Below, one piece after another: positions 23,165 through 35,369 of a DNA stretch of 64,000 nt. The notes under the pieces are model-generated. The model saw nothing but the letters and a program-made list of their open reading frames with translations. It made no database searches and was not told where the DNA came from. The position numbers were made by a program, and so were the translations under genes. Each line of letters opens with the position of its first letter. Position 1 is the first letter of the stretch. The DNA is from Mermis nigrescens (taxonomy: Eukaryota; Nematoda; Enoplea; Mermithida; Mermithidae): the NCBI GenBank assembly GCA_036768485.1, contig JAVLUZ010000227.1, forward strand, positions 486,334 through 550,333, given 5' to 3'.

Positions 23165-23361
23165 CTAAAAAAGTTAAAATACAAAAAAGAATGTAATCTG
23201 CTGAAAAATTTGTTTCCTTTTAAAATCGATATTTCTATAAAATATCCAAAGAAATATTTTGTCCAGAAAAAGAATCATTCGTTTTTCGATCCATTATATA
23301 CGATAAATCGATGAATATTTTAGAGGATTTTTTTCAGTAAATAAATCTAATTCTTATTCAC

Positions 23362-23586
23362 TTTCGAAGCAAACTTGGAAGCATTCTTCCATTTCGGCTC
23401 GAGCTGTGCTGTTTTCTTCCAAAATTTCGCTAATATTTTGGAAAAATTCCATCGAAATAGTCAAATATTTCATTGATGGTAAATTGAAGCGGCTCGCACT
23501 GGTGGGACACGTCGTTTGTTCGACCCGGGGGCAAAAACTATTGCGATCCAGGCCCAATCCGGGAAATTCGCAGGTGAGGCAATCGG
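23362..23586 (-). CDS. Colmedin/gliomedin-like gene, exon 4 (Cys-rich stalk)
   Basis: A 225-nt exon between TTTAAG and donor GTGAAT. It encodes DCLTCEFPGLGLDRNSFCPR, a further CPTS, then SMKYLTISMEFFQNISEILE and EMEECFQVCFE. That gives six Cys residues, a possible N-glycosylation site (NIS) and an amphipathic helix. The acceptor is weak (few pyrimidines), but an in-frame TAA lies directly upstream, so the exon must start about here, and its phase fits exons 3 and 5. The role of this segment is not known; Cys residues may cross-link the trimer next to the collagen helix. Confidence 0.75.
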
Positions 23587-25930
23587 CTTAAATTTTGGCC
23601 CACCGATATATCACATTTATAAAAATTGCAATTATTCGAAATAAATCGAAAAAATTTGAAATTCAATATTTTATGGGAAATGTACACGTAATATTGGGAA
23701 AAAACAAATTGTTCAAATAAAAAGTGTTAACTCGATCGGGAAACGATTTAGTTTATTTTTATATGTTCTTACATATTTTTTTCGTTTTTATTCATTGTTT
23801 ATTAAGTTAGCTAGAAGTGACTTACATATTTGTCTTATCATTTATAATAAATAATCTTAATGTTGTTTTAAATCTCAGAATATTTGAATTTCTCAAAGTC
23901 GAATGCCATTTAGAGCAGTGTAAGCACTAAAATGGCATAAGAATACTTTATTCGAGGCATGCAGTTTATTTTAGGCATTTTGTAAAGAAATTCGACATTT
24001 TCAAGCATGTATCTACTAAAAAATTTCCACGTTTGTTCTTTGTGCCTACCTATCAAAGAAATTGGACAAAAATTCGATAGTTGCTTCCAAAAAATGTTCA
24101 ATATATTTGCAACAACAACTTCATTAAGTTGTGCAGTCTCGACTGATCTTCGATTTTTGATTCCAAATTGGTACCCAATCGTACTTGGGCAGCAACTAAA
24201 TTCTTCGGTCTTAATAAGGCAAAATCGCAAAAAAATGTCAAAAATACACTTCTGGGGAACCTATCGAAACTTGAGGGAATTTGGAATCTCGTCAGTTCTG
24301 ATCCCACAGGCCCCTCCTTCGAGCCAAATGTGTCTTCCCTGAATTTTTGAGAAAAACATATTTTAAACCATCCATCTCACAATGTTTTTATATAATTTCA
24401 GTGCGAATACATGGAATCTTACTTCGACTAATTTCTTTGCAGAAATTCTACTTCATACTACTTAAGAGCCATTTCGACAAAATTTTTTATTCACAGGGCT
24501 TCAATTATTCATAGAAACCCGTTCTATTTAATTTTTTCGACATTTAAAATTTTTTAGCAAAAATCTATGCGCTTTGGATCAAAAATTAAATGAATTAAAT
24601 ATAAAAAATGGATTCAGTTAATAAAATAATTTAATTACATAAATCGACCAGAATAATTAATTTAATTTTAATTAGTTAAATGTTCATTCCACTTGATTTG
24701 CTTATTATTTGTTGAAAATAATGTATTATCATATAGTTTCCTAATACGTTACTTTGAAAATTGGAATAAACACGCTTAGTAACCAATAATCACCGTGTTA
24801 CACATGGATGTTTTAGATAAGAAAATTCAAAATGATGATGATGATAGTTTGCCGTTTATTCGAAAATTTTCTTGCCTTTATTAAATTTTGAAATTTTTTT
24901 TTTAACTTCAGAATCATCAAAATTTCGAAGTTCGAAATTTTTGAAAAATTTTACATATCAAAAATTAAAACTCTTACTTAAATTGAAAGCCTTGATTTCA
25001 CATTAATTTTTGAATTTAAAAAAATTTTGAGAAAATTTACAAAAAAATCCAGCAAATAATACAAATACTATTCTTTTTAAATTAATGAACCAAAAATCGA
25101 AAATTCATTTTGAAACTTATAAAAACAAACGAGAGTTTTTCACATAAAGAAACGAAAAACATAGGACAAAACTTTTCCAAAAAACCATCAATGTATTGAA
25201 TACTAAAATTTTATCGTCATGAGCTTTTTTATCAATTTCAACATTTTGGCGCATTTTATAATCTTAAACCTACTTAAAATCTGCTTTTTTAATTTAACTA
25301 ACCTAATTTGATGTCTCGATGAACTTACTTGATGTCGAACAAATCGGACAACCCAATTATAGATTGCGAGTTTATAAATGAGTAAAGAATTAAATTAAAG
25401 CCGTAGATTTCAGATTGATCTCCCTTTTATATCCGCCTCAAATACTAAACATGCAATGACTACGAAATTTTACGAACTCAAACTAGATGAGAAAGACTGA
25501 CTCTTTATGCAAGAAAATTATACTTTTTTCACAGAATATTTCGATTTTCACGCAATCCATCTCGATTCAATTCGACTTGACTGCTAAATATCATGAATTT
25601 TTTAAAATATACCAATTAGTATAAACAGATTTAATGTTTTATTTGCAATCATTTTGAAGGTTTAATATAATTTTATTAGTTTAATTTACTTTTGATAATT
25701 TTTAATTTTAATGTTTAATTTTTAATAGTTTCTTGCGCGCAATAGCGCATCTTCTTTTATGCGAGCTGTAAGCCATGAATCCACTCTAAATTTTTCGAAT
25801 GTGATTTTGACCGATCTAATTCATTTTGTAAACCTTTATGAAAAGAATTTTACTGATATTTTATTCTGTATAAACATAAGGGTTTACATTCATAGAATTA
25901 CATTCGATCTTATCAAGTTTAAAACCTTAC
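23587..25930. other. Colmedin-like intron 3
   Basis: AT-rich intron without a second gene. A decayed MITE-B copy is recognisable at about 24180-24330 (CAGCAACTAAATTCTTCGG to GATCCCACAGGCCCCTCC). Confidence 0.5.
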
Positions 25931-25975
25931 TGTCTTTTCCATCCAATCCAGGGCTTCCCGGCGGTCCTGGGAATC
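25931..25975 (-). CDS. Colmedin/gliomedin-like gene, exon 3 (collagen, 45 nt)
   Basis: A 45-nt exon between GATTTTGTCAG and donor GTAAGG. It completes the split Gly codon of exon 2 and encodes FPGPPGSPGLDGKD plus one base. These are the last five Gly-X-Y triplets; the next codon begins with A, so the helix ends here. 45-nt exons are classic for collagen helices. Confidence 0.9.
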
Positions 25976-26461
25976 CTGACAAAATCGAAAACAATTTTGA
26001 TGTCTACAACAAGAAACTTCTTAATTTAAAAGAACAAATAACTATTAGATGCATAAGTGAGCTACGTTTAAAAAATTGTGTAGTTAAAGAAGAAAAATAA
26101 TAAAAGATCGAAAGAAAAATAATTCAATGAAGTATACATACCTATATCCAAATCCAAACCCAGGATCTATAAGAACCTCTCTACAATTCGAAAGATGTGC
26201 TCAATTAAATTTTCAAGAAAATTTCGTTTTTACGAAATATTTAAATGTCAACGGATATAACTTGATAAAAACTTCAAAAAATGTTGTTCCAGTCCCTACC
26301 ATCAATTTTGAGCAGTTTTCTGAATTTAGGAACTTTTTAGACCTCATACTTTCTTCATTCAGTATTAAGTCGTTGTCCGTCTATATCGCATAAATGTTTT
26401 AGAGATAATTTTCGAATTTAGCTTAAAAATAATGAAAAAATAATTTAAAATAATTAAAAAC

Positions 26462-26621
26462 CTGGCAATCCAACCGGTCCGGCGAAGCCGGGCTCCCCGA
26501 TCGGTCCCGGATTACCAGCAGGTCCAATGTCACCCGGAAGCCCCGGTTCTCCCCGCTGATCCGCTCCGGCCACCGTGCAATAATCGTGTATTTTGTAACA
26601 GACGCTTAGCATTTCATCTCG
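26462..26621 (-). CDS. Colmedin/gliomedin-like gene, exon 2 (Cys linker and collagen)
   Basis: A 160-nt exon between TTTTTAG and donor GTTTTT. It encodes a linker with two Cys (RDEMLSVCYKIHDYCTVAG) followed by ten unbroken Gly-X-Y triplets starting GEPGLPGDIGPAGNP. Its G+C content is far above the flanking intron, which is normal for collagen codons. It starts in phase 0, matching the end of exon 1, and ends in phase 1, splitting a Gly codon with exon 3. Gly-X-Y tracts form a triple helix, so the mature protein is expected to be a trimer. Confidence 0.92.
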
Positions 26622-26667
26622 CTAAAAATACTAAAAATACTTTTAAACGCTTAAACTTTAATAACAT

Positions 26668-27022
26668 GATCTAGGGGTTTCACCCACAGAGAAGTTCATT
26701 TTATCGCCCTTAAAATTCTCGATTATCCCAAAAAATTGTAAAGAGGGTGCTGTTTTATGCGTTGTTTTTGTTATTTGCTGGGTTGTCAAATTTTCGGCGC
26801 TTCGCGTCATATACCTTCTTATTTTCGACTGTACTGTGTTCAATTTACTCGATTTTTTATATTGTCAGAAAATTTTATGTTTTTACGTTCTAGAAAAATA
26901 CAAAGAATCGTCAGAAACGCTAAGGAATTATGTTTTTTAAACGTATCCTCCCTTTTCCAGCCCTAAAAAGGAATTTAGAAAACTTTATTGGTTTTATTCC
27001 CACAAAATGCCATGCTGTGCAA
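26668..27022 (-). mobile_element. MITE-E copy
   Basis: The start CATGATCTAGGGGTTTCACC and end CATGCTGTGCAAG match the family seen at 48742-49169. It carries the hairpin block CGGCGCTTCGCG at about 26797. It lies in colmedin-like intron 1. Confidence 0.8.
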
Positions 27023-27216
27023 GTCTGGCGAGGCCTGCTTATGAATCATGATCAAGATCGACTTTCTGGTGGTCTAAAAATGTTCAACTCGGCTGGAAAA
27101 CCACAAATTTTGAGGATAGGAGAAGAAGAAACGCCATTTGCTCCATGCTTCTAATCGTTCTCAATTCAATATTTTGCACCGGCAATTTACGAATGCAAAA
27201 AATTTCGAATATAGGG

Positions 27217-27633
27217 CATAGGTGCACAAGGTCAGGGTCGGCAGGGGGGTGAAATGCCAAAAATCTAAAACAGTAAATTTAACGTTCACGATTTATTTGC
27301 TGTTTTAATGATCAAAATGGTCAAAATAGCCTAAAAACGTTTTTTCGTGCTAATAACACATTTTAAAAGCATTTTTAGTCCGTTTTGACTGCATTATATC
27401 ACTTTTAACACTAAAAAATGCAAACATTTATCAATTTTGGGCGCTTTTTGGGTAAAAAGTACTTAAAAGTACTAATCTGGCGCGAAGCGCTGGAAAATTT
27501 TGACATTTTCACTGATTTTGATGTCAAAAATGATGCAGAACAAGACCTCTCTGCTCAAAATCGCCGGACAGTACCGGTCTAGCTGACCCCTCAGGGGTAA
27601 TACCCCCTCCTCACCCCCCTATGTGCATGTGTG
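27217..27633 (+). mobile_element. MITE-F copy
   Basis: 417 bp, starts CATAGGTGCACAAGGTCAGG, ends CCCTATGTGCATGTGTG. Flanks ATATAGGG (27209-27216) and ATACAGGG (27634-27641) match at 7 of 8. Contains GGCGCGAAGCGCTGG. Confidence 0.85.
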
Positions 27634-28567
27634 ATACAGGGCTAAGCCATTTAACGGAATAAAAGAATATTTAAAATTAAAATACAATAAAAAGAAGTGT
27701 AAATAACTCTAAATTATTTTGAAAAAATTAAAAGAATCAGAAATATTACCAAAAACTCCAATAAGCCAATTAAATACTAGATCCTAGGAGTTCTGAACAC
27801 CTCTCTTAGATCCTCTCGTTCTTGTACGCGAGAGAGTATATCGAAAATGTTGTACGAAGCTTCACTGAACTTGAATTTGAAATTGAAATTTTGAATTGAA
27901 TTCAAATGAATTAAAGCCTGAATTTAAACCAAAACTTGAATTAAAACTCTCACTTAAACCTAAAATTAAATTTTAATTTAAGTTAAACTTTACACTTCAC
28001 CTAACTTCACTTCACTTCAACTTCACTTCACTTCAAAATCGAATTCCAGATTCCAGGAGAGCGAATTTAAACCGGGTGAAAGCACTAGCTGCACAGTCAA
28101 GACGATAAATTTTTTTGTATCAAGCAGAATAAATTAATTCACACTCTGTATATTGATAATGATTTCTTGTGTTTTCTTGGAGTCGCGCCGGATTATGCTT
28201 TTATGACATTTTAAGTGATTTCGTTGGCTACTAGGGAGCTCATTACTACCCGTTTCGTTCTCAAACAGCTTTGAGCCAAAAAGTCCAAAAACTTCATTAT
28301 TGAGTTCGTGGATATTGGACAGAGCACGTGAAAAATGGATAAAACAATATTTTTCATTTACCTTTAGCCTCAAATTTCCAAATTTTTTAGCGCTTAACGT
28401 TTAAATTTCACCCAAAAGCGGAATGTCGACGAAATAAACAATTCTTCGCACGAAATTGTCTGAACTTGAGCAACTTTTCAAAAGAACTATCTACACGAGA
28501 AAGGTTTCAATTAAAAGCAGGAGCGTAAAACTAGCAGAAAAATAACTAATATTAATAATACATAATA

Positions 28568-28570
28568 ATA

Positions 28571-28610
<40 letters not shown>

Positions 28611-28662
28611 TATTATTAATATGATAAAAATAATAATAATAACAATAATAATGATAATAATA

Positions 28663-28756
<94 letters not shown>
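28568..28756. repeat. (TTA)n/(TAA)n microsatellite
   Basis: Two trinucleotide tracts, TTA at about 28572-28606 and TAA at about 28671-28756, face each other. They create the artificial poly-Leu tail of a longer minus-strand reading frame. They lie in intron 1. Confidence 0.95.
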
Positions 28757-28757
<1 letters not shown>

Positions 28758-28829
28758 TAAAAGTAATAAAATCCTAGATAAATAAAAGAAAATTCCTCTA
28801 TTTAAAATAGATTTAATTATTTTTGCTAC

Positions 28830-29207
28830 CTGGACCTTTGCTGGCTTAATTTGGGCTGGTTCCTTTTGCCGAACCTGCCTCGCAGGTCTCTTCATAGCAT
28901 ATTCATCGCCATCTCGGTTTTCTTGCTTTTGATCGATTTCAGCTATATTTAATTCTTTGACGATACTTTCTTCCAGACTTACATTCAGAGATTCGAATAC
29001 CAAATATGCGTAGGAAAAAATTACTAAAAACAGGAAAATGAAGCAGCACTGAATCGCGACTACGGTCTTGAAATTTAAATTGGAAATAAAATGATCCCGC
29101 CTTTGATCGATTTTAACCGAAATTTCAGCTCGATCCGAATTATCGATCGCCGAATTTTCTGTATAACGACGTTTTGTGCCATTTTCCTCAGTTTTACCAG
29201 AGTTCAT
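28830..29207 (-). CDS. Colmedin/gliomedin-like transmembrane collagen gene, exon 1
   Basis: The ATG at 29207 opens 126 codons up to a donor GTAGCA at 28829. Residues 1-46 are polar (cytoplasmic tail). Residues 48-71 are a strong membrane span (TVVAIQCCFIFLFLVIFSYA). NVS at 75-77 can be glycosylated, and RPAR and RQVR at 107-113 look like proprotein-convertase sites. This is a type II membrane layout, followed in later exons by a Cys linker, 15 collagen triplets, a Cys-rich stalk and an olfactomedin domain. The same order is found in gliomedin and in invertebrate colmedins (UNC-122 type), which act at synapses or nodes of axons. Exons: 28830-29207, 26462-26621, 25931-25975, 23362-23586, 23096-23164, 20774-21062, 17727-17902 (cut by the gap). 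All phases agree. Role by family only. Confidence 0.85.
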
Positions 29208-30096
29208 CGTGCCATTGAATATTGAAATTCTGGTGAACGCTCGGTTAAATTACGTATTAAGATATATTAACATTAAAATAATCGATAAAATCTTTATCAA
29301 TCCTAGGTACGAGTGTACATATAAATGATACGAAGACATATAGTTACGCTTGAATTTTAAGCAATACGATTACGGGTCATCTAATATTGGTTAAGTAGGG
29401 GAAGCTACTGATAAGAACTGAGACGTGACGCATGTATGTTACTTGACCACGCGATCCGAAGATTGTTATCGTCATACATGATCTTGGGCTTTGAACGGGG
29501 CAGGGATTCAGCCCATCCAGAAGAATTTTCTCCTTCCGCAAAACTTTGTTTACTCTGCCCCCCCAGAAGTTACGATTATACGAAAGTTCCCAAAAATTTT
29601 CTGAAAATTTGTAAGAAGCATGCTTTTTAAAAAGTTTTTAGCAATCTATTTGCTCAAAAGTGCCAAATTTCAGGCGCTTTGCGCAATTATGCTCATGTTT
29701 TGACTATATTTTGTCCAATTACTTCTGACCTTTTTTGATTTTATTCGATGTTTTTACGCTCTAGAATGATAGAACATCTTCAAAACCGCCGGAAAACGAT
29801 TTTTTAACATCAAGCTACCATTTTTGGACCCAAAAAAAGACGTTTGTAATTACAGCCCCCCATTATTCCCATGCTGTGCATGTACGATTATCGTCGTACC
29901 GATTAACGATTATTCATTGGAGCGAAGCACGAGATTAAGGATATATTAATAGAAAAAATTCGAACAAGGAAAGGTAATCTTTTCAAATTTATTCTTCGTC
30001 AAAAAAATCAAAAATTTGAGCTAATTTTTCGACCCAATCGCACGTGCGTTACATGTGTAGCGCTCGCTCGCTCATATAAGCAACTATAGGTTGGCG
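29208..30096. other. Upstream of the colmedin-like gene; MITE-E copy at 29503-29884
   Basis: No promoter motif could be assigned with confidence. A MITE-E copy (CCAGAAGAATTTTCTCC to CCCATGCTGTGCATG, with AGGCGCTTTGCGC hairpin block) fills about 29503-29884. The rest is AT-rich and without a gene. Confidence 0.55.
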
Positions 30097-30332
30097 GCAC
30101 CAAAATTCTGGTGAGGGGTGCAATATATTTCAGAGGTCAAAAAATAGCCTTAAAAATGGTGGTTTGGCGGAAAAAGATCATATTTCAACGTATCTCATCG
30201 AGCACTATCCATTGGCATCAAGAAAATTGCGAAAAAACAAAGAAAATTTTCAAAAATTGAATTCTGGGAGGGAGGGTATTTTGGTTTCTCTGGAGTTGCA
30301 TACCCCCTAAAAAAACCCCACGCCCAGATATG
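30097..30332 (+). mobile_element. MITE-A copy
   Basis: From AGGTTGGCGGCACCAAAATT to CCCACGCCCAGATATG, with the usual CGTATCTCATCGAGCACT core. Target duplication not clear. Confidence 0.8.
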
Positions 30333-31000
30333 TACACAACTCAAAATTAATATTATAGGCTCCGCTGCCATATTCGCAGCAGCAATCTATGGTCTGATTC
30401 AAATAACCTTGGGCACAAGTTTTTTAAAAACCATCTCCGACAATGAACTGACGGATTGCGATTATAGCACTGAACTAATATATAATTATCGTGATCTGTC
30501 TGCTAACTGTCGACTAAAATTCTTAAAATTTATGCCCAAACTTATGCAGACAAAGTATAGGATTTTCTGAAAAGGGGCGGAACCCTAAATTTTCCGAATA
30601 GTGACGGAAATTGTGTGAAAAATCCGTCCATCAGCTTTTTGCCATCTACTCATAGATAAAATATTTTATGATCCGGAAAAAAGTTGGAAATTATTGAAAG
30701 TTTTCTTTGAAGCGCAAAATCAGTGCGAAAATTGCACAAAACGCCGAAATAGTCGACAAATCATTGTGAGGACTAAAACATACTTCTTCTTTGCTTACTA
30801 TACATATGTACATAGTCTTCTGACGTAAAGTAATTTTCTAGAGCGCCAGAGGAAGGCCAGTAAATGTCATTAAACCCTCCGTTTACCGTGTCCTAGGAGA
30901 AAATCATAGAGAATCCTTTTATTGGCATTTTTTCTGATCTTCCTTATCGCTGTGCCTCGAACTCTGTTTAGCCTCGTTTGGACTCTACTTACATCGGTTT

Positions 31001-31173
31001 CAGGAGCGGAATTCAAGGGGCGGGCCCCCCCATTAGTGCGCAAAATTAAGGATTTTGAGCGATTTTTAGCGATTTTTGGATCAAATTGGCTAATTTTTCC
31101 GCCTAAGTCAAGGTTCCGTCCCCCTTTAAGAGTATCGCCACCCCCTCTTAGGAAAATCCTGGATCCGCCACTG
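31001..31173 (-). mobile_element. MITE-G copy, nested, exact 8-bp duplication
   Basis: 173 bp with end CAGTGGCGGATCCAGGATTT (reverse strand), a hAT-type terminus. Flanked by ATCGGTTT at 30993-31000 and 31174-31181. Confidence 0.9.
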
Positions 31174-31507
31174 ATCGGTTTTAATTGTTTTATCTGATGC
31201 GTAGTCAAACAGCAGTAGGGAATAAGCTTTTTTGGCTTATTTACAGTAATATCACATATACTCAAAATGGGAAAATAAGGTTCTAATAGAAGATTCAGTG
31301 GTAAATTCCTTCTCAGCTTTTCAAATGCATCCTCCGGTTGTTCAACGCAGTAGTAACCTACTTTCCTTGTTTTTGTATGGATGTTCCACCAGTGCCTATT
31401 CTTATGCACTGTAATGGTTTTTTAGTTGCATGCAACTCTTTCAGCATAAAAATTGCATTAAATGAAAGCAATAACGCCAGATTGTGTAAAGAAGGTATAG
31501 CTGAACA

Positions 31508-32101
31508 CAGGCGAGGATTTAAGGGGGCGGGGAGGGGCGGCCGCCTCCATTGCCCAAAAATATTTGGCGAGATAAAGAATGGATATGCAATTTGCAATGA
31601 TTTTTGGCCGTCACTGACCATAATTTTTGAAATTTTCCTGGTGCTACGCGCCGTATGATACCTATTAATGAAATTTATTAACTTTCTTGGCGACCTGGAA
31701 GCCATTTTCTGTTCTATTTTTGCATAGTTTTCTTCTATTTTCAATTGAAAATTTCGACGTTTCGCATCAAATGCTATAAAAACAGGAAATCAAGCAGCAA
31801 ATCATGCTTCTAGACGTCTAACCGCCTTGATTTCACAAATTTTCCGGCGCTACGCGCCAGGTTTTTGTTAAAGTCAAAGAAATTTAGTGATTTTTTCGCG
31901 CGAAATTGTCGAAAATTTTAAAATTTTTCGAAAAAAAATATTGCGTCAAAAGTGATTTTATGTAAAAGTAAACAATTTAAAACACCGAAAAAAACGCTAT
32001 TTCGCGCGTTAAGGGCAAATTTTCAAACCTATTTTTGACTGTTTTTTGAAAAGGTTGGGATACCGCCCCCACCCCTTAGGAAAATCCTAGATCCGCCACT
32101 G
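31508..32101 (-). mobile_element. MITE-G relative, longer, exact 8-bp duplication
   Basis: 594 bp with the same CAGTGGCGGATCTAGG terminus on the reverse strand. Flanked by GCTGAACA at 31500-31507 and 32102-32109. Contains the hairpin CCGGCGCTACGCGCC near 31840. Confidence 0.9.
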
Positions 32102-32695
32102 GCTGAACATAGACTAGGAGTTTTTCCTGCGACGGTACCCTTTGATTACAAACGCCTGTTGGTAAACGGAGGGTTAACCCGCCGCGAAACGCCCAGAGAA
32201 ATTTGAAAAATTATGACGCTAGGGGCTGGACGGCCGCCCCAATCCTTCCTCTGTGCCGTCTTTAAATTCGCGCTTGCCATTTATAAGTACCAAATTAGAA
32301 CGAAAAATCCATCAGTCGGGATTAGTAATAAAATTGTCGAAAATCACGAGATATCTACGCGCCCTGGCCACTCTTTGTAACATCAAGGAAAACATTTTGT
32401 GATCACGTATGTACATCCCTGTATATGTATATTCTGTGACACTTATTCGAGTTTTTTAGTCAATTTTTTCAAGGCTAAGTAAGCGAAACAAGACGGAATA
32501 CTGTAATTTCGCAGATCAGCTCAGTGAGGGCGAGTGGCTGGAATTCTTCCATTTTTAATGTGCTAATCCGCCCGAATAAATTTAATTTAGGCATTTATTC
32601 AGTGCTGGGACATACTACAGTAAGTCCGCTAAACAAAAGACTTTCGGGTGGAATTGAACCCGGGTTGCTTCGACTACAAGCAGAAGTTTTACCAC

Positions 32696-32965
32696 CATAC
32701 GTGGGCAGCAAGAAAATTCTGGGGGGGGAATGCAAGATTTTTTTGAAGGTCAAAAAATGGCCTTAAAAATGGTGGTAGGGCGATAAAAACACCATTTTTC
32801 GACGTTTCTCATCAAGCACTATCCATTGTCATCAAAAAATTGCGAAAAAACCGAAAAAAATTTTCAAAAATTGAATTCTGGGGGGGGGGTATTTTGATTT
32901 CTGGGGGGGTATTTTGGTTTCTGAGGGGTGCATACCCCCCAAACCCCCCCCCACGCCCAGGTGTG
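32696..32965 (+). mobile_element. MITE-A copy
   Basis: 270 bp, CATACGTGGGCAGCAAG to CCACGCCCAGGTGTG. Flanks TTTACCAC and CTTACCAC agree at 7 of 8. Confidence 0.88.
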
Positions 32966-32973
32966 CTTACCAC

Positions 32974-33307
32974 TGATCTATGCGAAAGTTCGCGACGTTT
33001 CGTAACATCTTAGTCTATTGTGTTTAAAGTGTCAACTTAGGATAAGTTGAATGCGCGATTTTTATCTGTAACTTAATTGATCTGCTGGTAGACGAGAATA
33101 AATTATGCCGCAAAAATGTTATTGAAAACGTAGCTATAGTGAGATCTAGCGAACTACAGTAAATACGAATTACTGAAAAAAACATTTACCGAAAAAGCTC
33201 TCGGATAAATGAAACAGACTATAGGTGGGCCACGGTTAAATTTTGGCAGCCGATGGGTGAAAAACACCAGAAATTCATTTCTTAGGTATACAGGGTCTCT
33301 GTAGAGG
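32974..33307. other. Unassigned intergenic stretch
   Basis: No gene or repeat recognised in about 330 bases. Confidence 0.4.
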
Positions 33308-33563
33308 GGGAGTCCACACTAGACATGCACGTTGGGGGAAGGGCTAGGGGGTCTACCCCCAGAATAGAAAAACGAACAATTTTGTGGGAAAAATGAGGCA
33401 AAATAAAGGTCAAAAACGAATTAAAGTTGAAGATTCTCTTCAAAAATGCTTCAAATCGACAAAAGACTGAGTAATAGTTTTGATACCATTTTAACGCTTG
33501 TATCAATTTTTGAGGTCATTTCGACCCAAAGTAACTAAATTTCTGACCACCCCCCGCCCTCAT
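33308..33563 (+). mobile_element. MITE-D copy
   Basis: AAATGAGGCAAAATAAAGG, CTTCAAAAATGCTTC and TTTTTGAGGTCATTTCGACC are shared with 22005-22290. GC-rich ends and an AT-rich core, like the other MITE families here. Confidence 0.65.
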
Positions 33564-33851
33564 GGATATATCCCACAGATCCACCACCATACTGTACATC
33601 CATAGTCCAGAGCCCCCGACCCACGTGTGGTCATGTACAACAGCGGGAAAAATTGCACTACACGTAGCCCATTGTTTGCTACACATCAGCCAACTATTGT
33701 ATTTCATATTTGGTCAATGCCAGTCAGACCGGCACATAGAGATATCGAGGCCAGGCGAAAAGGTAGTTTCCGTGAAACAATACAGCAAGGCTTAAAGTAC
33801 AGGAATACAAAGCTCAAAATAGAAGATTCCTGTAAAGGCGCTTAGTCCATC

Positions 33852-34021
33852 CAGGCACGTAGCTGTGGGGGGAATGGGGGTCCGAGCATCCCCCAAATTC
33901 CGAAAAAATCGGAAAAAAAAGACTTTTTACACGTTATTTTGTGTTATTTTTGGCTTAGACCCCTCCCACAAAATTGGTGTTGGTCTTCCCCCCCAAAAAT
34001 GGGAGGGCCAGCTATGTGCCT
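33852..34021 (+). mobile_element. MITE-H copy
   Basis: CAGGCACGTAGCTGTGG at one end and CAGCTATGTGCCT at the other. The core GACTTTTTACACGTTATTTTG is shared with the copies at 38688 and 58092. Confidence 0.75.
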
Positions 34022-35361
34022 AAAAATATCCTGCCGTGATTTCTGAGCCAACCTTCTCACGTTCGCGTGTTTTTTGAAGTTGAAGGTTCACGTGCCAGGA
34101 CGCTGTCCTAGCCAGGTTAACATGTAAGTTGTCTCACTCAAAATAGCAAATATTAGTATCATTTTGTTCGATTCTTCAAGCTCTTTCCGAACATTTTGGT
34201 CATTTTTCAATAAATTAATTTTGTGAGAAGTTATAATTGAAAACTGCTTCTGTGCTTAAGCATAGGCATGAGGTGGACATGCATAAAATAAATACAAGTA
34301 GTATATTTTAGTTGACAAAAATGTCATTTTAGGACGGTAGTAGCTGATTAAAAAGTAAAAGCCAACAAATAGTGTGCTAATCATTGACCAAAACTTTTCG
34401 TATTTAAGGTTTTAGTTGATAATCAATAAAATATGCCAATTTTTCAGGATGTATAATTTTATTTACTAGCTTGAACATTTCAAATGTAACTAGGGCTAAA
34501 ATGAGGTTAGACAAAGTTTTGTAGTCATACGAAAGATACAACAACAAAATCACTCAAAAAGTGTTTGGCTAGGACGCCGTCCTAGTTCACGGGGAACGCA
34601 AGGATTAATTTAAGATTCATTTAACGAATGTTTAGGCCATTTTAGCTCAAAACAGCTCTCCTGAGACATCAATCATGCGACACGTTTAACAGTTTTATCT
34701 TTACAGCAGTTGTGGGACATTTCATAATTGAGGTAAATATAATTTTCGAGTTTCCGCAACCCTATACAGGCAGCTTTTACATCAATTCTGGGGGTCTGGG
34801 TCATAGAATTTTTAAAGGTCAGAGTGCCAGAAAAAATATGATGCGGACAAAAGCACTATTTTTCGTCGTTTCTCATCAACCTCTCCTATTCATTGGCATC
34901 ATAGATCTGTGGAAAAAGAAATAAAATAAGAATATAATCCTGGCAGGGTCACCCAACTATGTAGGAACGAAACTAGGCTCAAAGTTTTACCGAAAAAATA
35001 TTTGCACGATCAGCTTAATCTTCCTTCAACAAAGCAAAAACAATGATATGTATTTTATTGGTCGACCAAAGAAACATTAAGCAGCTGAAATACGGCATTA
35101 TTCACGTTACTAAACGATATATCAACAAACTTCAGATGAATTCGATCATCAGAATTGATAACCAGACCTAGGCGATCAAAATGGAATGATCTGAAATGAA
35201 AACACGTAATCCTAAACAGATTAACAAACGAACATTGAAATGCTGACCATTAACTAAATTTTGTGAAAAAAATAATAGAACCGTACGTGTGCTGAACATT
35301 AACGCGGTCGTTCAGCCCCCTCCCTAAAATGGCCGGGGATCCCCACCCCAAATTTCAAGTA
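34022..35361. other. Intergenic stretch with a decayed MITE-A at about 34770-34925
   Basis: ATTCTGGGGGTCTGGG, CGTCGTTTCTCATCAA and CATTGGCATCATAGA identify an old MITE-A copy. A short MITE-C-like piece (TAAAATGGCCGGGGATCCCC) is near 35325. Nothing else was recognised. Confidence 0.5.
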
Positions 35362-35369
35362 GTTACATG

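Larger units (their letters stand above)
30874..32174. mobile_element. PIF/Harbinger-like non-autonomous element with nested insertions
   Basis: Terminal inverted repeats ACCCTCCGTTTACC (30874) and GGTAAACGGAGGGT (ends 32174) are flanked by TAA on both sides (30871-30873, 32175-32177), the target size and type used by PIF/Harbinger transposases. Sub-terminal CTAGGAGNAAA text is also inverted. Two hAT-like elements are nested inside. A short minus-strand frame (31195-31409) has no domain I can name. Confidence 0.6.

Noticed and set aside
28491..28829. Poly-leucine and Asn-rich extension of the membrane protein frame
   Set aside because: It is translation of the TAA microsatellite after a good splice donor at 28829. 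The reading frame simply runs into intron.
30870..31409. Retroelement pol fragment or piggyBac transposase in the minus-strand frame
   Set aside because: A short stretch (EDAFEKLRRNL) looks vaguely pol-like, but no second motif follows, and part of the frame is a nested MITE.
32620..32700. tRNA-like sequence on the minus strand with a GGGTTCAATTCC B-box
   Set aside because: The T-arm does not pair beyond two base pairs and no anticodon stem or acceptor stem could be drawn. At best a decayed tRNA-derived repeat.
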